Shown here: positions 11,373 to 21,456 of the stretch, piece after piece
Numbering within the stretch: position 1 is the first letter of the stretch
Layout of the letters: every line of letters starts with the position of its first letter
DNA from: Pieris napi
Lineage: Eukaryota; Arthropoda; Insecta; Lepidoptera; Pieridae
Length of the DNA: 64,000 bases
Assembly (NCBI RefSeq): GCF_905475465.1
Contig: NC_062241.1
Coordinates: 8,556,001 to 8,620,000 of the forward strand
Direction: 5' to 3'
Notes under the pieces: model-generated
Database searches by the model: none
What the model saw: the letters and a program-made list of their open reading frames with translations, nothing else
Told to the model about the DNA's origin: nothing
Position numbers and translations under genes: made by a program

Positions 11373-11600
11373 TAAGTGGCAGCTAGGTGAGGGGTACCGG
11401 GTTCGAGGGCAAGTTTTAATTTAATTTAAATTTGTTCTCGGCCTTTGGGAGGGTTGTGCGGTACCGGGCGAATGCCTAAAACCGTACATGGAGGACTTGG
11501 TCGAATTTCTAAGGCAAAAAGCACGAATTATATAAAAATCTCATATTGACGCTGGCTAATGCACAAACCGTGCCAGAGCGATAAAAGAATAATAATTTGG
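11373..11600 (+). repeat. Possible further SINE-type repeat
   Basis: It has a box-B-like segment (ccgggttcgagggc) near its start, a GC-richer body, and an end reading gtgccagagcgataaaagaa before an A/T-rich tail. The terminal gtgccagagc.ataaaaga motif resembles a known kind of lepidopteran short retroelement tail (memory, unverified). Only one copy is in the window, so boundaries and class are uncertain. Confidence 0.4.
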
Positions 11601-12090
11601 TTGTTATTACTGTACCTATTTCACCGATCATTATACTTGCTTGTATTTACATTCATATAAGAATATGGAATCGTTGAGGAATCATTTATAAGTGTGCCAA
11701 AATCCACAACAAATTAAAATCCGTCAAAACTATCAGGTAGTTTCCTATGAATCATCATCTCATCGCTTGTACCATGAAACGCTGAGCTGTCGAAGTAGCC
11801 ACGGTCAGGCTCTCACGTCAAGTACCGCATTATGAACCGTCTGGGTACTCTTCACCGTCCTTCAGGTTCCTAATTGAAATTTAAGAAATGCTACCTTTCT
11901 TTGGAAATTCGACTAGGGGCAAAATGGTATTCTTTTATAGTTAGTATCAAAGAGCGTTTAATATGAAGCAAGTCAACCCTTTTTTTTGTATACGTCCTAT
12001 TCTATTTATTTTGCTTATTGCTATATGCTATTATATTACCACAACGACGTACAAAAACTGAATATTTATTTTATTGGATACAGTTTCATT
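11601..12090. other. No recognisable feature
   Basis: Unique-looking DNA upstream of the mariner-like insertion. Confidence 0.45.
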
Positions 12091-13392
12091 TATAGGGTTT
12101 TTCAACAAGAACTTTGTTTTCTAAAACAAAATAAAACAAAGAATTTAGAGGAAAATGAATAAAATTTTTATTGTATTACAAAGAGAAAAGTTTGGCAATT
12201 ATGAATGAAAAATGATATCTGGCAAATGTCCACCACGACCACGCTGACAGATGTTGATTCTTTCATCAAAATTTTTAATCACTTTTTGGCAAAATGGAGG
12301 GTCTATTTCGTTAATGACATCACGGATTTTGAGTTTTAAGGCTGCAATCGATTCGATTGGCTCCGTATAGACTCTGTCTTTAACATAGCCCCACAAAAAA
12401 TAATCCAGTGGTGTTAAATCACACGATCTGGCTGGCCACTTAACAGCTGAATTTCGCGAAATTATGCGCTCGGGAAATTTGGTTTGCAATAAATTGATCG
12501 TTTCATTGGCTGTGTGACATGTGGCACCGTCCTGTTGAAACCACATTTCAGTGATATCCATGTCATCAATAATAGGCCAAAATTTAGTGGTTAACATCTC
12601 GCGATACCGTGATCCATTGACTGTTACCGCATTTCCAGCCTCATCTTCGAAAAAAAACGGCCCAATCACGCCTCCAGACCACATAGTGCACCACACAGTA
12701 ACACGTTGAGTATGCAAAGCCTTCTCAATAATTGCTTTAGGATTTTCAGAAGCCCAAATGCGACAATTTTGCTTGTTGACGTACCCTGACAAATGAAAAT
12801 GGGCTTCGTCTGAAAAAATGATTTTTTCAGAAAAACCAGCAGGTTGTTCCTGAATGAACTGAGCGAATCTGCGGCGATTTGAATGGTCGATCAGCTTTAA
12901 TTCCTGCACCAGTTGAATCTTGTAAGGCTTCAAAGCCAAATCCTTTCGCAAAATTCGCCATGTTGTGCTTTTGGATAACCCCAATTGTTGAGAACGTCGT
13001 GAAATTGACAAATTTTGATCTTCTTCAACACTGTGGCTCACGGCGGCGATGTTTTCTGTTGAACGACTCAGTCGAACACGTGTTGGTGTTGGCACATTTT
13101 GTACCGAGCCTGTCGACTCAAATTTCGCGACCAAATTCTTAACAGCGGTCTCAGAAGGACGATTATGCTGGCCGAAAATATCACGAATTTTACGAAATGT
13201 AACTTTAACAGAACCACCATTTTTATAGTGGATTTGAATTATTTTAATGCGATTTTCGAGCGAAATTGAATTCATTGTAATAATTGCCAAAGCACCTGCT
13301 ACGAATACCGCCAAAAACTAAATGTCAAAACTATCACGTTCTCGGTGTTGCCACAATTGAAAAACAAACTTCTTGTTGAAATACCCTTTATA
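12091..13392 (-). mobile_element. Mariner-like DNA transposon, apparently full length
   Basis: A TA occurs on both outer edges (12091-12092 and 13391-13392), as expected for a TA target duplication. The ends are imperfect inverted repeats of about 28 bp sharing the core GGGT(T/A)TTTCAACAAGAA followed by (C/G)TTTGTTTT. The element body is 1298 bp and contains one uninterrupted transposase gene on the minus strand, with about 110 bp on one side and 75 bp on the other. It lies 3 bp from a SINE1 copy. Confidence 0.9.
12199..13314 (-). CDS. Tc1/mariner-superfamily transposase, intact
   Basis: A cut-and-paste DNA transposase that would bind the element's own inverted repeats and move it into TA sites in the nucleus. 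The 371-residue frame has no stop or frameshift. Two helix-turn-helix regions are expected at about residues 20-75 (NRIKIIQIHYKNGGS, as in DUF4817-like heads) and 85-130 (ending TTWRILRKDL). The DDE/D catalytic domain follows, with Asp169 in SDEAHFH, Asp262 in QQDGATCHT and Asp299 in SCDLTPLDYFLWG; 36 residues separate the last two. A third Asp rather than Glu points to the mariner side of the superfamily. The true start may be Met14 (minus strand, 13275), which begins the conserved head and gives 358 residues, close to usual mariner-like length. Intactness suggests a recent insertion. Activity is not shown by sequence alone. Confidence 0.93.
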   Translation of the reverse strand: MAVFVAGALAIITMNSISLENRIKIIQIHYKNGGSVKVTFRKIRDIFGQHNRPSETAVKNLVAKFESTGSVQNVPTPTRVRLSRSTENIAAVSHSVEEDQNLSISRRSQQLGLSKSTTWRILRKDLALKPYKIQLVQELKLIDHSNRRRFAQFIQEQPAGFSEKIIFSDEAHFHLSGYVNKQNCRIWASENPKAIIEKALHTQRVTVWCTMWSGGVIGPFFFEDEAGNAVTVNGSRYREMLTTKFWPIIDDMDITEMWFQQDGATCHTANETINLLQTKFPERIISRNSAVKWPARSCDLTPLDYFLWGYVKDRVYTEPIESIAALKLKIRDVINEIDPPFCQKVIKNFDERINICQRGRGGHLPDIIFHS

Positions 13393-13395
13393 AAA

Positions 13396-13660
13396 AACCT
13401 ACAACGTTACAAACTTTTAAGGTCTGGGCCTCAGATTTTTGAATTTGTTTCGTGTTCATTTGTTTTTTTTTCTAATAGCCAAGTAGGTGATCAGCCTTCT
13501 ATGCCTGACACACGCCGTCGACTTCTTGTGTCAAGCCGGTTTCCTCACGATGTTTTTCATACGAGTGTGTTAAATGCGCACATAGAAAATCCATTGCTGC
13601 ACAAGGTTCGAACCTACGACCTCACGGATGAGAGTCGCACTCTGAACCCACTACTAACAC
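13396..13660 (-). repeat. SINE1 copy, nearly full length
   Basis: On the minus strand, from the tRNA-like head (agtgttagtagtgggttcag, box B ggttcgaacc) to the tail block aatctgaggcccagacc. It has many substitutions. The last bases of its 3' end are missing where the mariner-like element begins, so the transposon may have landed in or beside the SINE tail. Confidence 0.85.
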
Positions 13661-13814
13661 TACTTTTATTTATAGTTTAAAAAATATAAATTTGCAACGA
13701 AAAGAAAAGATAATATTGCTATTAATATCAACTATAGCATAAACATAATTTTATAAAATACACTGAGCGACTGTTCTTTTATTACAAACTGTTTGTCTGT
13801 TAGTGGCCTAATAT

Positions 13815-15144
13815 TAGTCTAGTCGACAAGTTGAAAATGGAACAAAATAGAGATACTACTCCTAAAATTATGTGCGATAGCTCATTGGATCCGGAATGAC
13901 GTCTAGAAAAATGTGCTAAAAGCGTGTATTAGCACATAAAAAATTGCAAAAGTTATAGACCATTAAAGATGAAAAAATAATGGCATTTAGTTTTTTGCCA
14001 ATATTTAATAAACTATTAATATTTAAGAAATTTCAAATAAAGATTCTGAAAGAGGAGGAAATTTCCAACAAAAAACTCCTGACTCCCGGAACTCTATCTC
14101 CATTATTTATAATATTAATTTAACGCTAAAAATAGGTCTGCGGGTGACATTTTTAGGATTCGCGCGTGGCGTCAAAATCGACTACGGCACATTAATTAAT
14201 TTATTTAAGGTATTGAATATTTTTTTTTAAATTTGAAAAAATTATGGTGTGTTCTGAACACTATAATTAATTTATTCCCGTTGAAAATTTTACTTAAAGT
14301 TAATTTTTCAACAAGTTAAATAATTGTTAACTAACGAAATTTTCTCGAACGACCGTCTTAATTGTAAGTGAAAAAAAATGTTTAAATAATGGTCGTAAAA
14401 ATATTTCGCTTCGTAGAGCCTTTCTTACATACATACTTAACAAGATCGTGCCATAAAAGTTAAAAAAATATTTATACTTTGTTTATAACAATTTTTTTAC
14501 TTAAACAAAAACTTAAAAATCCATGTAATGATGTTAAAAAAAATTTTTATTTTCTCAATCATCATATAATCGTTTTTTTATTAATACAAGATATTTATTG
14601 ATTTGCAAAAAAAAAAATTCCCGCCATTTGTTGATAATTTTTTTTGAAACAAATTGATTAAATCAATATTTTTAAAAAAAATTTTAACACAACTTTATTA
14701 CATTAAAATTTTTATGATTTTAAAAAAAAAAAAATTTCCTTAATAACAATTTTTAATTGTTTATAATCGTTTTTTTTAATTTTCTATTGTTTAAATAATT
14801 AGTTAAGAAATTTTTTTTTTCCTAAAAATCATAATTGACAGTCTTCTATAAAGTAACAGAAAAAAAAATTTTTTTTATCAACAATTCTATTGTTTATTAA
14901 CTTACCAATTTGTTATAAACAAATATTCAACTTTTGTTTATTTTTTTTCTAAAACTTCTAAAATTAACAAAAACAACCATATATAACAAAGTATAGAAAA
15001 AATTTTTTTGTAAATTTTTTGATTATCATGAATATTACTTTTATTTAAAATTATAGGAGTAGTATCTCTATTTTCGTAGTATCGCACATAATTTTAGGAG
15101 TAGTATCTCTATTTTGTTCCATTTTCAACTTGTCGACTAGACTA
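13815..15144. mobile_element. Non-autonomous DNA element with 65-bp TIRs, very AT-rich interior
   Basis: Positions 13815-13879 and 15080-15144 are perfect 65-bp inverted repeats starting TAGTCTAGTCGACAAGTTG, with TA at the outer edges. The interior (about 1.2 kb) is extremely AT-rich with many A and T runs and no ORF. It has a GTGCTAA/TTAGCAC hairpin (about 13914-13936). A 19-bp piece of the TIR, ggagtagtatctctatttt, recurs just inside the right TIR (15056-15074). This fits a non-autonomous TA-targeting transposon; the superfamily was not recognised. Confidence 0.85.
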
Positions 15145-15599
15145 TATTATGTGCTGAAAAAATTGCTTGAAAAATTTAGACACGTAAAAATTTTCTTGGA
15201 ATGAGCCACAATTGAGGGCGTATTTAACATAATGCGTAGATAAGAACAATTTTTGCGTATAAAAATGAAATGCCGGCGGCGTCTATTGTACGAAATATTT
15301 TTAAAGAAAATTTAAGCAAATATAAGATTGTTAGCGTCTTTGTAATCAATAGAAAAACTCAAATCAATTCATGTCGTTCGTAAGATGTTTATACATATAA
15401 AATGTTTTATTTTTGATCTTACACAAATAAGGCGATGACTAACGTTTTTGGACTCATGATTTCTTCAGGTACGGCCCGCAACTTAACTCTAAGGTTGACA
15501 TTCAGAGACGAGTCTTAGCGTGAACTATGACCCCCTTATGTCAAAATCCAATCAATTTTTATAAGTTCTTAAAAAAGCAAAATGGCTGTAAAAACGTGT
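15145..15599. other. No recognisable feature
   Basis: No shared repeat or coding signal seen. Confidence 0.45.
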
Positions 15600-15710
15600 C
15601 TAGTTGTAAGCTTGTTACATTCCAGGAAATAATGTACACTGGATATGTAGCACTATAAATTTTTGTGAAACAAAATAAAGAATTTTTGAAATTGAAATTG
15701 AAATTGAATC
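15600..15710 (+). repeat. Probable LINE 3' end with (TTGAAA)n tail
   Basis: The stretch gtgaaacaaaataaagaatt leads into three TTGAAA units (about 15687-15705). A polyadenylation-like aataaag followed by a short hexamer tail is a usual ending for insect LINE copies. There is no coding sequence. Confidence 0.45.
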
Positions 15711-17205
15711 AATTTTTGACTGAAGTCAGATTTTATCTCATTTCTGAAAATTACTCCCGGTTGAGCACAAATAGGTTCTATAACGCACGCGAAGACATCG
15801 CGCCAATGCCGGTATATATTAGACGTAACAGCCTTCTGAGGATATGCTACTACTTGTATCAATAAAACAATTGAAAACCGATTCCTAGACTCTAAAATGG
15901 TTGACGCGTCATAGTATTGTCTATATTTGAAAATACGTTTACGTAATTGCTAAGAGTTGGTTTTTGTGGATATTCCATTTCTTTTAAAACCTATATTGAC
16001 ATATTAGATATCTTATTTGAATAGGAACCTGGCATGTTTAATTATATGACAGATAACGTTACAATTTCCTAATTCAGAAATGGGGTCATCAACGCTTTAA
16101 AGATATTCAAATAGGAGCTAGTCGGGCTTGTAAGGGTTAATTAATAATAGACGAATCTCAAAGGATTTTCTGTTACCCTGTTTATGCATGAGTATGAAAA
16201 ATATATATTATTCAACAAACGCGGTGTGCACGTTTCATCTTAAGTTAATATTTAAAGTGAAGTGCGCTTAACCTTATTTCGTAAATTAACAACGTATTCT
16301 AACAGAATAAATTCAGCTATCGTTGTTTTTAAATCTGCTTTTATGTTATTTTTGCGAAAGCAGAATTTATGTTAAAATTGTTGGTTAACTGGAAAGCCTC
16401 GGGCAATTACCTTTTTATTTTTTGGAAACGTAATATATTTTATTCAGATTTAAAGAGGTATGTTAGAGGGAAATTTAACAATTGTATTAGTATTTAATAA
16501 CAGCTAGCTTGGAATGTCATACCATACCATACACAGATAATAATTCTAGGTCTTATTGTCTGCAACCGAACCTAATCTTTTCATATATTTATAATATTCC
16601 TATTACTAATAAATACTAACATTTGTCTGACATAAATACATATACTGTTCGCTTTATTATTTTGACTAAAAATGATCTTAAAACTTACCTAGTTTTTCTT
16701 CATAAATCACAATAAAAAATAATTTAATGAAACATTTCACAACTTCATAAATACACTATGAGTTATCTGTACTAACTTTAACTTAATCAGTCAGCATACT
16801 AATGACGCGAAATATTTCGTATTTAGATATATAAATATAAACATTAGAAATATTTCCTACACTTAAAACCTATTTTCTATTCAAAACAAGACGATCAATA
16901 ACAAGCCCAGCGTTGAATTTTTTATTGGCAGCCCTATTGGGATTGTCCAGAAGACCAATATTGGAAAAGCACTCGACTATGCGCTAACGAGATGCGGGTC
17001 TAATGAACTTGAAATCCTGCGCTTCCATTTTGTATAATGGACAGTTACAACGAGTTATGAAATCATACTCGATCCTTGAATTATTAAATCGATTGGTGAA
17101 AACTAAACTATTAATATTGAATTTATTACCTCGTTAACGAATTTGTAGGAATTATTGCCGGGTTTTAGTTAAAATACTTACGAAGTAAACAACGGGCCCA
17201 AAGTA
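15711..17205. other. No recognisable feature
   Basis: AT-rich DNA with short ORFs on both strands around 15650-15870 that have no recognisable domain. Confidence 0.45.
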
Positions 17206-17400
17206 AAGTAAAAGTAAAAACATCATTTATTCCTATAGGTAACACAATGTACACTTATGAGCGTCAAAAAAGAAATATACATTAAATGCTTCTAATTTTA
17301 CATTTACTGCCAGTTCCCAAACTAAGGGCGTAGTACGGAAGAGAAGAACTGGCAATAAACTCTACGCCACTCTTTTTACAGAAGACATATATGTCGAGTC
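17206..17400 (-). repeat. LINE 3' tail family C, minus
   Basis: The minus strand reads gtagagtttattgccagttc, then ctacgcccttagtttgggaa, then gcagtaaatgtaaaattaga, then cattgtgttacctataggaa, ending in ataaatgatg and (TTTAC)n. The same order occurs at 39350-39570 (plus) and 62665-62890 (minus). The (TTTAC)n ending marks the 3' terminus and hence the strand. Confidence 0.75.
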
Positions 17401-18119
17401 TGAAACTTTTAAGCTTGCATTGCATCTAGTAATCTAAATAAAATCATTTGAATGATTAATAGAATGAGTAAAGTAAAACTTTAGTAATATATTGTTTATA
17501 CGCATTATAAATTAGCTATTAAATAACTTGTTATAATGTTAAATGTAGAACATAATCAAAAAAAATATTATTAATTTCGTATCAAAATATTCCTAGATGT
17601 ATGTTTTGATCAATTGTGATGACGGGTTACTGATGCGCTTTGCACAATATAAGCTTTGCAATGTATTTGTGGGAATCAGTAGGTATTTGTTAATAGGATT
17701 AAGAGGATCGGGCCTCGATAGCCTATTGATAGTTTGTCAATATTCCTAAATGGAGCTTTAAAGCTGCTCTGAAACATGAAGTGACCCCGTTCGGGTGTTA
17801 ATTTGTGTATTAATGGAATATTCGTCCAGTTTAAAATAAACTGCAGGTAATATAAGTGTTTTTCTATGTTCTGTGTTTAGGTAATTTTAACATTTAATTT
17901 AAAATCTAATACAAACTATTTACGCAACTCAGTCATGTATCGTTTACCTTCAGATTATAACACAAATTACCAGCAAATAGATATATTTAATGTAACTAAA
18001 AAATGTTTAAAAAATAATTTAAAAATTCTTCCTTTGTATTAAATATATATTATAATGAACAATGAAAATCTAAGAACTTAGGATTTATTATAAATACATA
18101 TATTCTTTGTATATTTTTT
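17401..18119. other. No recognisable feature
   Basis: AT-rich, no coding signal. Confidence 0.45.
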
Positions 18120-18268
18120 TGTATTTGTATAGGTGAAACTGAGCTTTGTGTATGTTTAAATGTGTATTCCGTTTTTGGCTCTTGTGTACAGTGTAATTGT
18201 TTGAATATTGTTTAATAAGTAGCTGTAGGAATACCGTTGAGCAAATAAATAAAATAAATAAATAAAAT
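18120..18268 (+). repeat. Retroelement 3' tail family D with (AAAT)n end
   Basis: The blocks gtattccgtttttggctc, cagtgtaattgttt and gtagctgtaggaata lead into (AAATAAAT)n. The same order appears at 25215-25366. An A-rich microsatellite end is characteristic of LINE 3' termini. Confidence 0.6.
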
Positions 18269-18680
18269 CAGTTTAAATTACTTAAAATAAATTTAATCAT
18301 GACTATTTAGATAGTATTTGTTATTAAAATTTCTTAAGAGTGATATGATTAAAGAGTGATATGTAAATGTTGTGAATAGTAGATTTTGTGAACCACAGCA
18401 ATTAAATTATTATACTTGAAAACAATTATCGGAATTGTTGTTGATTTACCGAAATGAATGTAACCGTTGTGGTTTATTCAGGCTTCAGGAGCAATTCGAG
18501 TCTTGATTAAACTATCGTCTTTGTTTTTGTACAATTATGAAGGGCAAAATGTAATAATACTGTTATATTGGCTAATATAAATTGTTATTGTAGTGGTTCT
18601 TCGAAAATCATTCGTTTTAAGTCCTATTACGTCTCTTAAGACACTTTTCATTTTTAAAAGACAATGCCAAACACCAGGTA

Positions 18681-18898
18681 CAGATACCGGCAAACATCTT
18701 GAAGAAATGTCCTTGCCGAAGCGATTTTTTTTTTTGTACTACTGGGGGGGGGGGGGGTGTAGTGCGCGGCGGCGGGAGAGTGACGTGTCGATCGCGTGAT
18801 TGGTAAATCAGTTGACGTTTGGGTAACGCGCGTCCCGTACGATGCTCACACTTTCTCCCACTCCCTTGTTTAATGCTCAAGAAGTTTACCGGTATCTG
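18681..18898. mobile_element. 218-bp MITE with TA target duplication
   Basis: The ends CAGATACCGGCAAACATCTT and its inverted partner (TCAAGAAGTTTACCGGTATCTG, given here in two parts: TCAAGAAGTTT and ACCGGTATCTG) match over about 22 bp with two differences. They are flanked by TA on both sides (18679-18680 and 18899-18900). The interior has an 11-T run, a 14-G run (18744-18757) and a GC-rich segment with gcgcggcggcggg. It does not code. Confidence 0.8.
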
Positions 18899-18928
18899 TA
18901 TATATAAAGTGATATAACCACTAAAGTT

Positions 18929-19035
18929 GAGCAGTGTTGGCCTAGTGGCTTCAGCGTGCGACTCTCATACCTGAGGTTGTAGGTTCGATCCCCGGCTGTG
19001 CACCAATGGACTTTCTTTCTATGTGCGCATTTAAC
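18929..19035 (+). repeat. SINE1 head, 3' truncated
   Basis: It contains a well-preserved tRNA-like promoter: box A region tggcctagtggcttcagcg and box B ggttcgatccccgg. The sequence runs through ccaatggactttctttctat to gtgcgcatttaac, then breaks off. The rest of the SINE is absent, which is unusual because retroposition normally loses the 5' side, so a later deletion is likely. Confidence 0.88.
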
Positions 19036-20164
19036 TATATCTTATCAGTTTAAAAGTACTATCATTTATGTGGTAGAATACAATATTTATATATTGCGCT
19101 ATCGTACACAAACATGACAATTTATATTACATTCTTTCCGTCTTACGAATTTTTGATCAGGTCACGTGTCCTGACGCGAGTTTAACATTTTTTCCAAATA
19201 AAGTGTACGCTAAAGAAGTTTTCACTTCAAAATTGCAAATTTCATTTCTGCTTTGGAATCAAACCCGAAACCGTTTCATTACGGAACCGCCATGAAGTTG
19301 TATGTTAATTAATCTATCCATAACATTTTACAAACAAATAACTGTGAATATACATTCGTTAAAATAAATTTCCACTTAAAATGTATCGTTGTTGAGCGAA
19401 TGTCGTTTAATTTAAAGCAAATATACGTTTAAGCCAATTCACAGACAATGGTTTTACTGATATTGATACGTGAAGGCAATTAAGGTTGAATGTACTGGAC
19501 TATTGAGTGCAGATGTTATTATATTTTCATTTATTTCACTATTTAAACATTAATTTGTTTACAATTACATTACACTACGGACATACCAGTATACACGGTA
19601 TGGTAATAGAGAAGGTATACTGTAGTTCCGGCCGTTCTCAGAATCGTTTAAGAGTTAACAGTTACTTAAGTGATTAAGATAAGATCAAAAGATAAACCGA
19701 ATATATAAACAAAACATTTAATCCCCAAGGACAATTTTCTCACTTAAATAAAGATTATACAGTATTTTAGTATTGAGTTTAGCTGTCGCTTGGAGAGGAA
19801 GATGCGCTCAGGTATTGTTTCGCATCATCATCGCTATTCGGTGATGATGCGCCGGTTTTCAGCTAGCAAATCAAACCATTGTCTACGTTTTGACTAACAA
19901 AAGGATAAAAATTATTTTCTTAACTAATTAATATGCGTGGCGATTGAAATTCACATAACAATAATTTTAGTAAAAACCCAAAGTGTTGCAACTTGGTAGC
20001 GATAGATGGCGTTAATAAGGCAGACAAATCAGCATACGAATTTACCTCTTGATGTGGTAGTCTCTCGCTGACCTCGCAGATAAACAGTCCAAGCGTCTAG
20101 TATAATAGATTTTCTTTATTGGGGCAGAAGTCATACGATCTTAGAGCTGATTGCTTATATTATT
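19036..20164. other. No gene; one small hairpin
   Basis: Unique-looking DNA. A 10-bp stem (CGCATCATCA / TGATGATGCG, 19821-19830 and 19842-19851) lies in a slightly GC-richer patch with no recognised function. Confidence 0.45.
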
Positions 20165-20260
20165 TTATAGCCGCCCGTGCACACCAGCGACACCAGTTTT
20201 ACCACATGCGTTGCCGGCCTTTAAGGCAGTGGTACGCTCTTCTCTTGAAGAACCCTAATA
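20165..20260 (-). repeat. CR1/Jockey-type LINE 3' tail fragment
   Basis: The minus strand reads gggttcttcaagagaagagc, gtaccactgccttaaaggcc, ggcaacgcatgtgg. This parallels 32998-33050 but diverges after ggcaacgc, suggesting a related subfamily. Confidence 0.6.
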
Positions 20261-20334
20261 CTTTGCTATTTATTATTCTAATGCTTTATATCGATTAAAG
20301 TATTTTTTAATACCTAAAAACGTTTTCTTCACTG

Positions 20335-20365
20335 ACATAATATCGGTTAATATATAACCAATATT
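20335..20365. repeat. Imperfect 12-bp inverted repeat
   Basis: TAATATCGGTTA and TAACCAATATTA form a stem with one mismatch around a 5-nt AT loop. Function unknown. Confidence 0.5.
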
Positions 20366-20986
20366 ATATATACGTATATTGACGCCCTTGAATCAGTCTA
20401 TAACTTGCCTAAAAGCTAGCCAAATCCTGAAGCTAGTCGAAACTCTTATCAATCCGAATGTAGCTAATTCTGTTTTACATAAACTAACTTTAGTATATAT
20501 TATAGTTTAAGGCAAAATCCAACCAACGAGCGACATCTTGTTTACAATTATAAATTTCAATATATAAACTAATGGTATAAATGAATAATTCATATAATTT
20601 GAAAAGACATTTCGGCTTAATTAACAAAGTAAAATATAAATGTATATTTGCATATCAAACAAAGATAACTGGAACTTTCTACTTAAGAATAAATTAATAT
20701 TTCGCAGAGCAATTATTTGCTAATGATAATCTCAAAAGAGAATTTAGGAGCTTTATTATGAATATTTTATACTGTTTCATTTTCATAAAAATTTATGAAG
20801 TACATTTCTTTCACTCATGTATAAGTCATTTACGAGTTTTATATTGATTGTACAATAAGGCTATGTTCACATGTAACGCGCGTTAACGCACGTCAACGCG
20901 CGATCAAATTTGAAGAGCGTTCAGATGATGAGCGCTAACGCGCGTTGCGAGAGTGCTCGTCAGTCTAGTTCGGTAGAACGTAGAAA

Positions 20987-21085
20987 ATGGACGTGGAAGA
21001 GGCTATTATTTTGTGGTTATATTATAAAGAAAAATATAGAAAAAGAAAACATACACATTGGGTTCATCCAATTTTGAAAAAAAAA
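20987..21085 (+). pseudogene. Harbinger transposase N-terminal remnant
   Basis: The frame opens with MDVEEAIILWLYYKEKYRK and continues RKHTHWVHPILKKK. The basic stretch followed by WVHPI is the conserved N-terminal signature of PIF/Harbinger (HARBI1-like) DDE nucleases (family knowledge). About 33 residues survive from a protein normally of about 350-400 residues. The reading frame then runs into low-complexity sequence made by the internal deletion, so the DDE catalytic domain is absent. Confidence 0.75.
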
Positions 21086-21110
21086 TACAAATTATATTAT
21101 ATTTTTTACA

Positions 21111-21194
21111 CAAATTTGCTATATTCCAACTTGCTGACCTTTTTTCTACTTCATCGATTAGTAAGTCGATGTCAATATCTTCAATTTCACTCAT
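21111..21194 (-). pseudogene. MADF-domain protein N-terminal remnant of Harbinger 1
   Basis: The minus-strand frame reads MSEIEDIDIDLLIDEVEKRS then ASWNIANL. The pattern LIxEVEKRxxLW is the start of a MADF (Myb/SANT-like) DNA-binding domain. Harbinger elements commonly carry such a second gene, whose product helps the transposase reach the ends (family knowledge). Only about 28 residues remain. The gene converges on the transposase remnant, from which it is separated by about 25 bp of AT-rich deletion junction. Confidence 0.7.
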
Positions 21195-21456
21195 TTTAAA
21201 TGCGAGAACAAAATATAATTACGAAAATTAACAAAATTACATGCGATCGCGATGAAAGCGCGCGCTCATCTGAACAGCAAACGGACATTAGGTACATTAA
21301 TATCAAAGCGCGACTAGAGAAGAGACTTTTTCTCTGAGCGCCGCGTTGACGCGCGTTAACGCGCGCTCATGTGAACAGTTGTATGAAAATACCACAATAT
21401 CTAGTCGCGCGATTTGAAAACGCGCGTCAAGTTTTTGCCATCTGAACATAGCCTAA

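Larger units (their letters stand above)
20859..21453. mobile_element. PIF/Harbinger deletion derivative 1
   Basis: The terminal repeat GGCTATGTTCA/TGAACATAGCC is flanked by the 3-bp duplication TAA (20856-20858 and 21454-21456), the hallmark TWA target of PIF/Harbinger. Inside are the first codons of a Harbinger transposase (plus) and of a MADF-domain protein (minus), facing each other, with everything between removed. Both subterminal regions are crowded with CpG-rich words such as acgcgcgttaacgc, which may be transposase or MADF/Myb binding sites (inference). The element is 595 bp and non-autonomous. Confidence 0.9.

Noticed and set aside
13345..13680. 111-codon plus-strand frame
   Set aside because: It spans the mariner end and a SINE1 copy in antisense; not a gene.
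18929..19000. tRNA-gene-like box A and box B
   Set aside because: They belong to SINE1 heads and lack a complete cloverleaf with paired acceptor stem. The same applies to the heads of other SINE1 copies and of SINE2.
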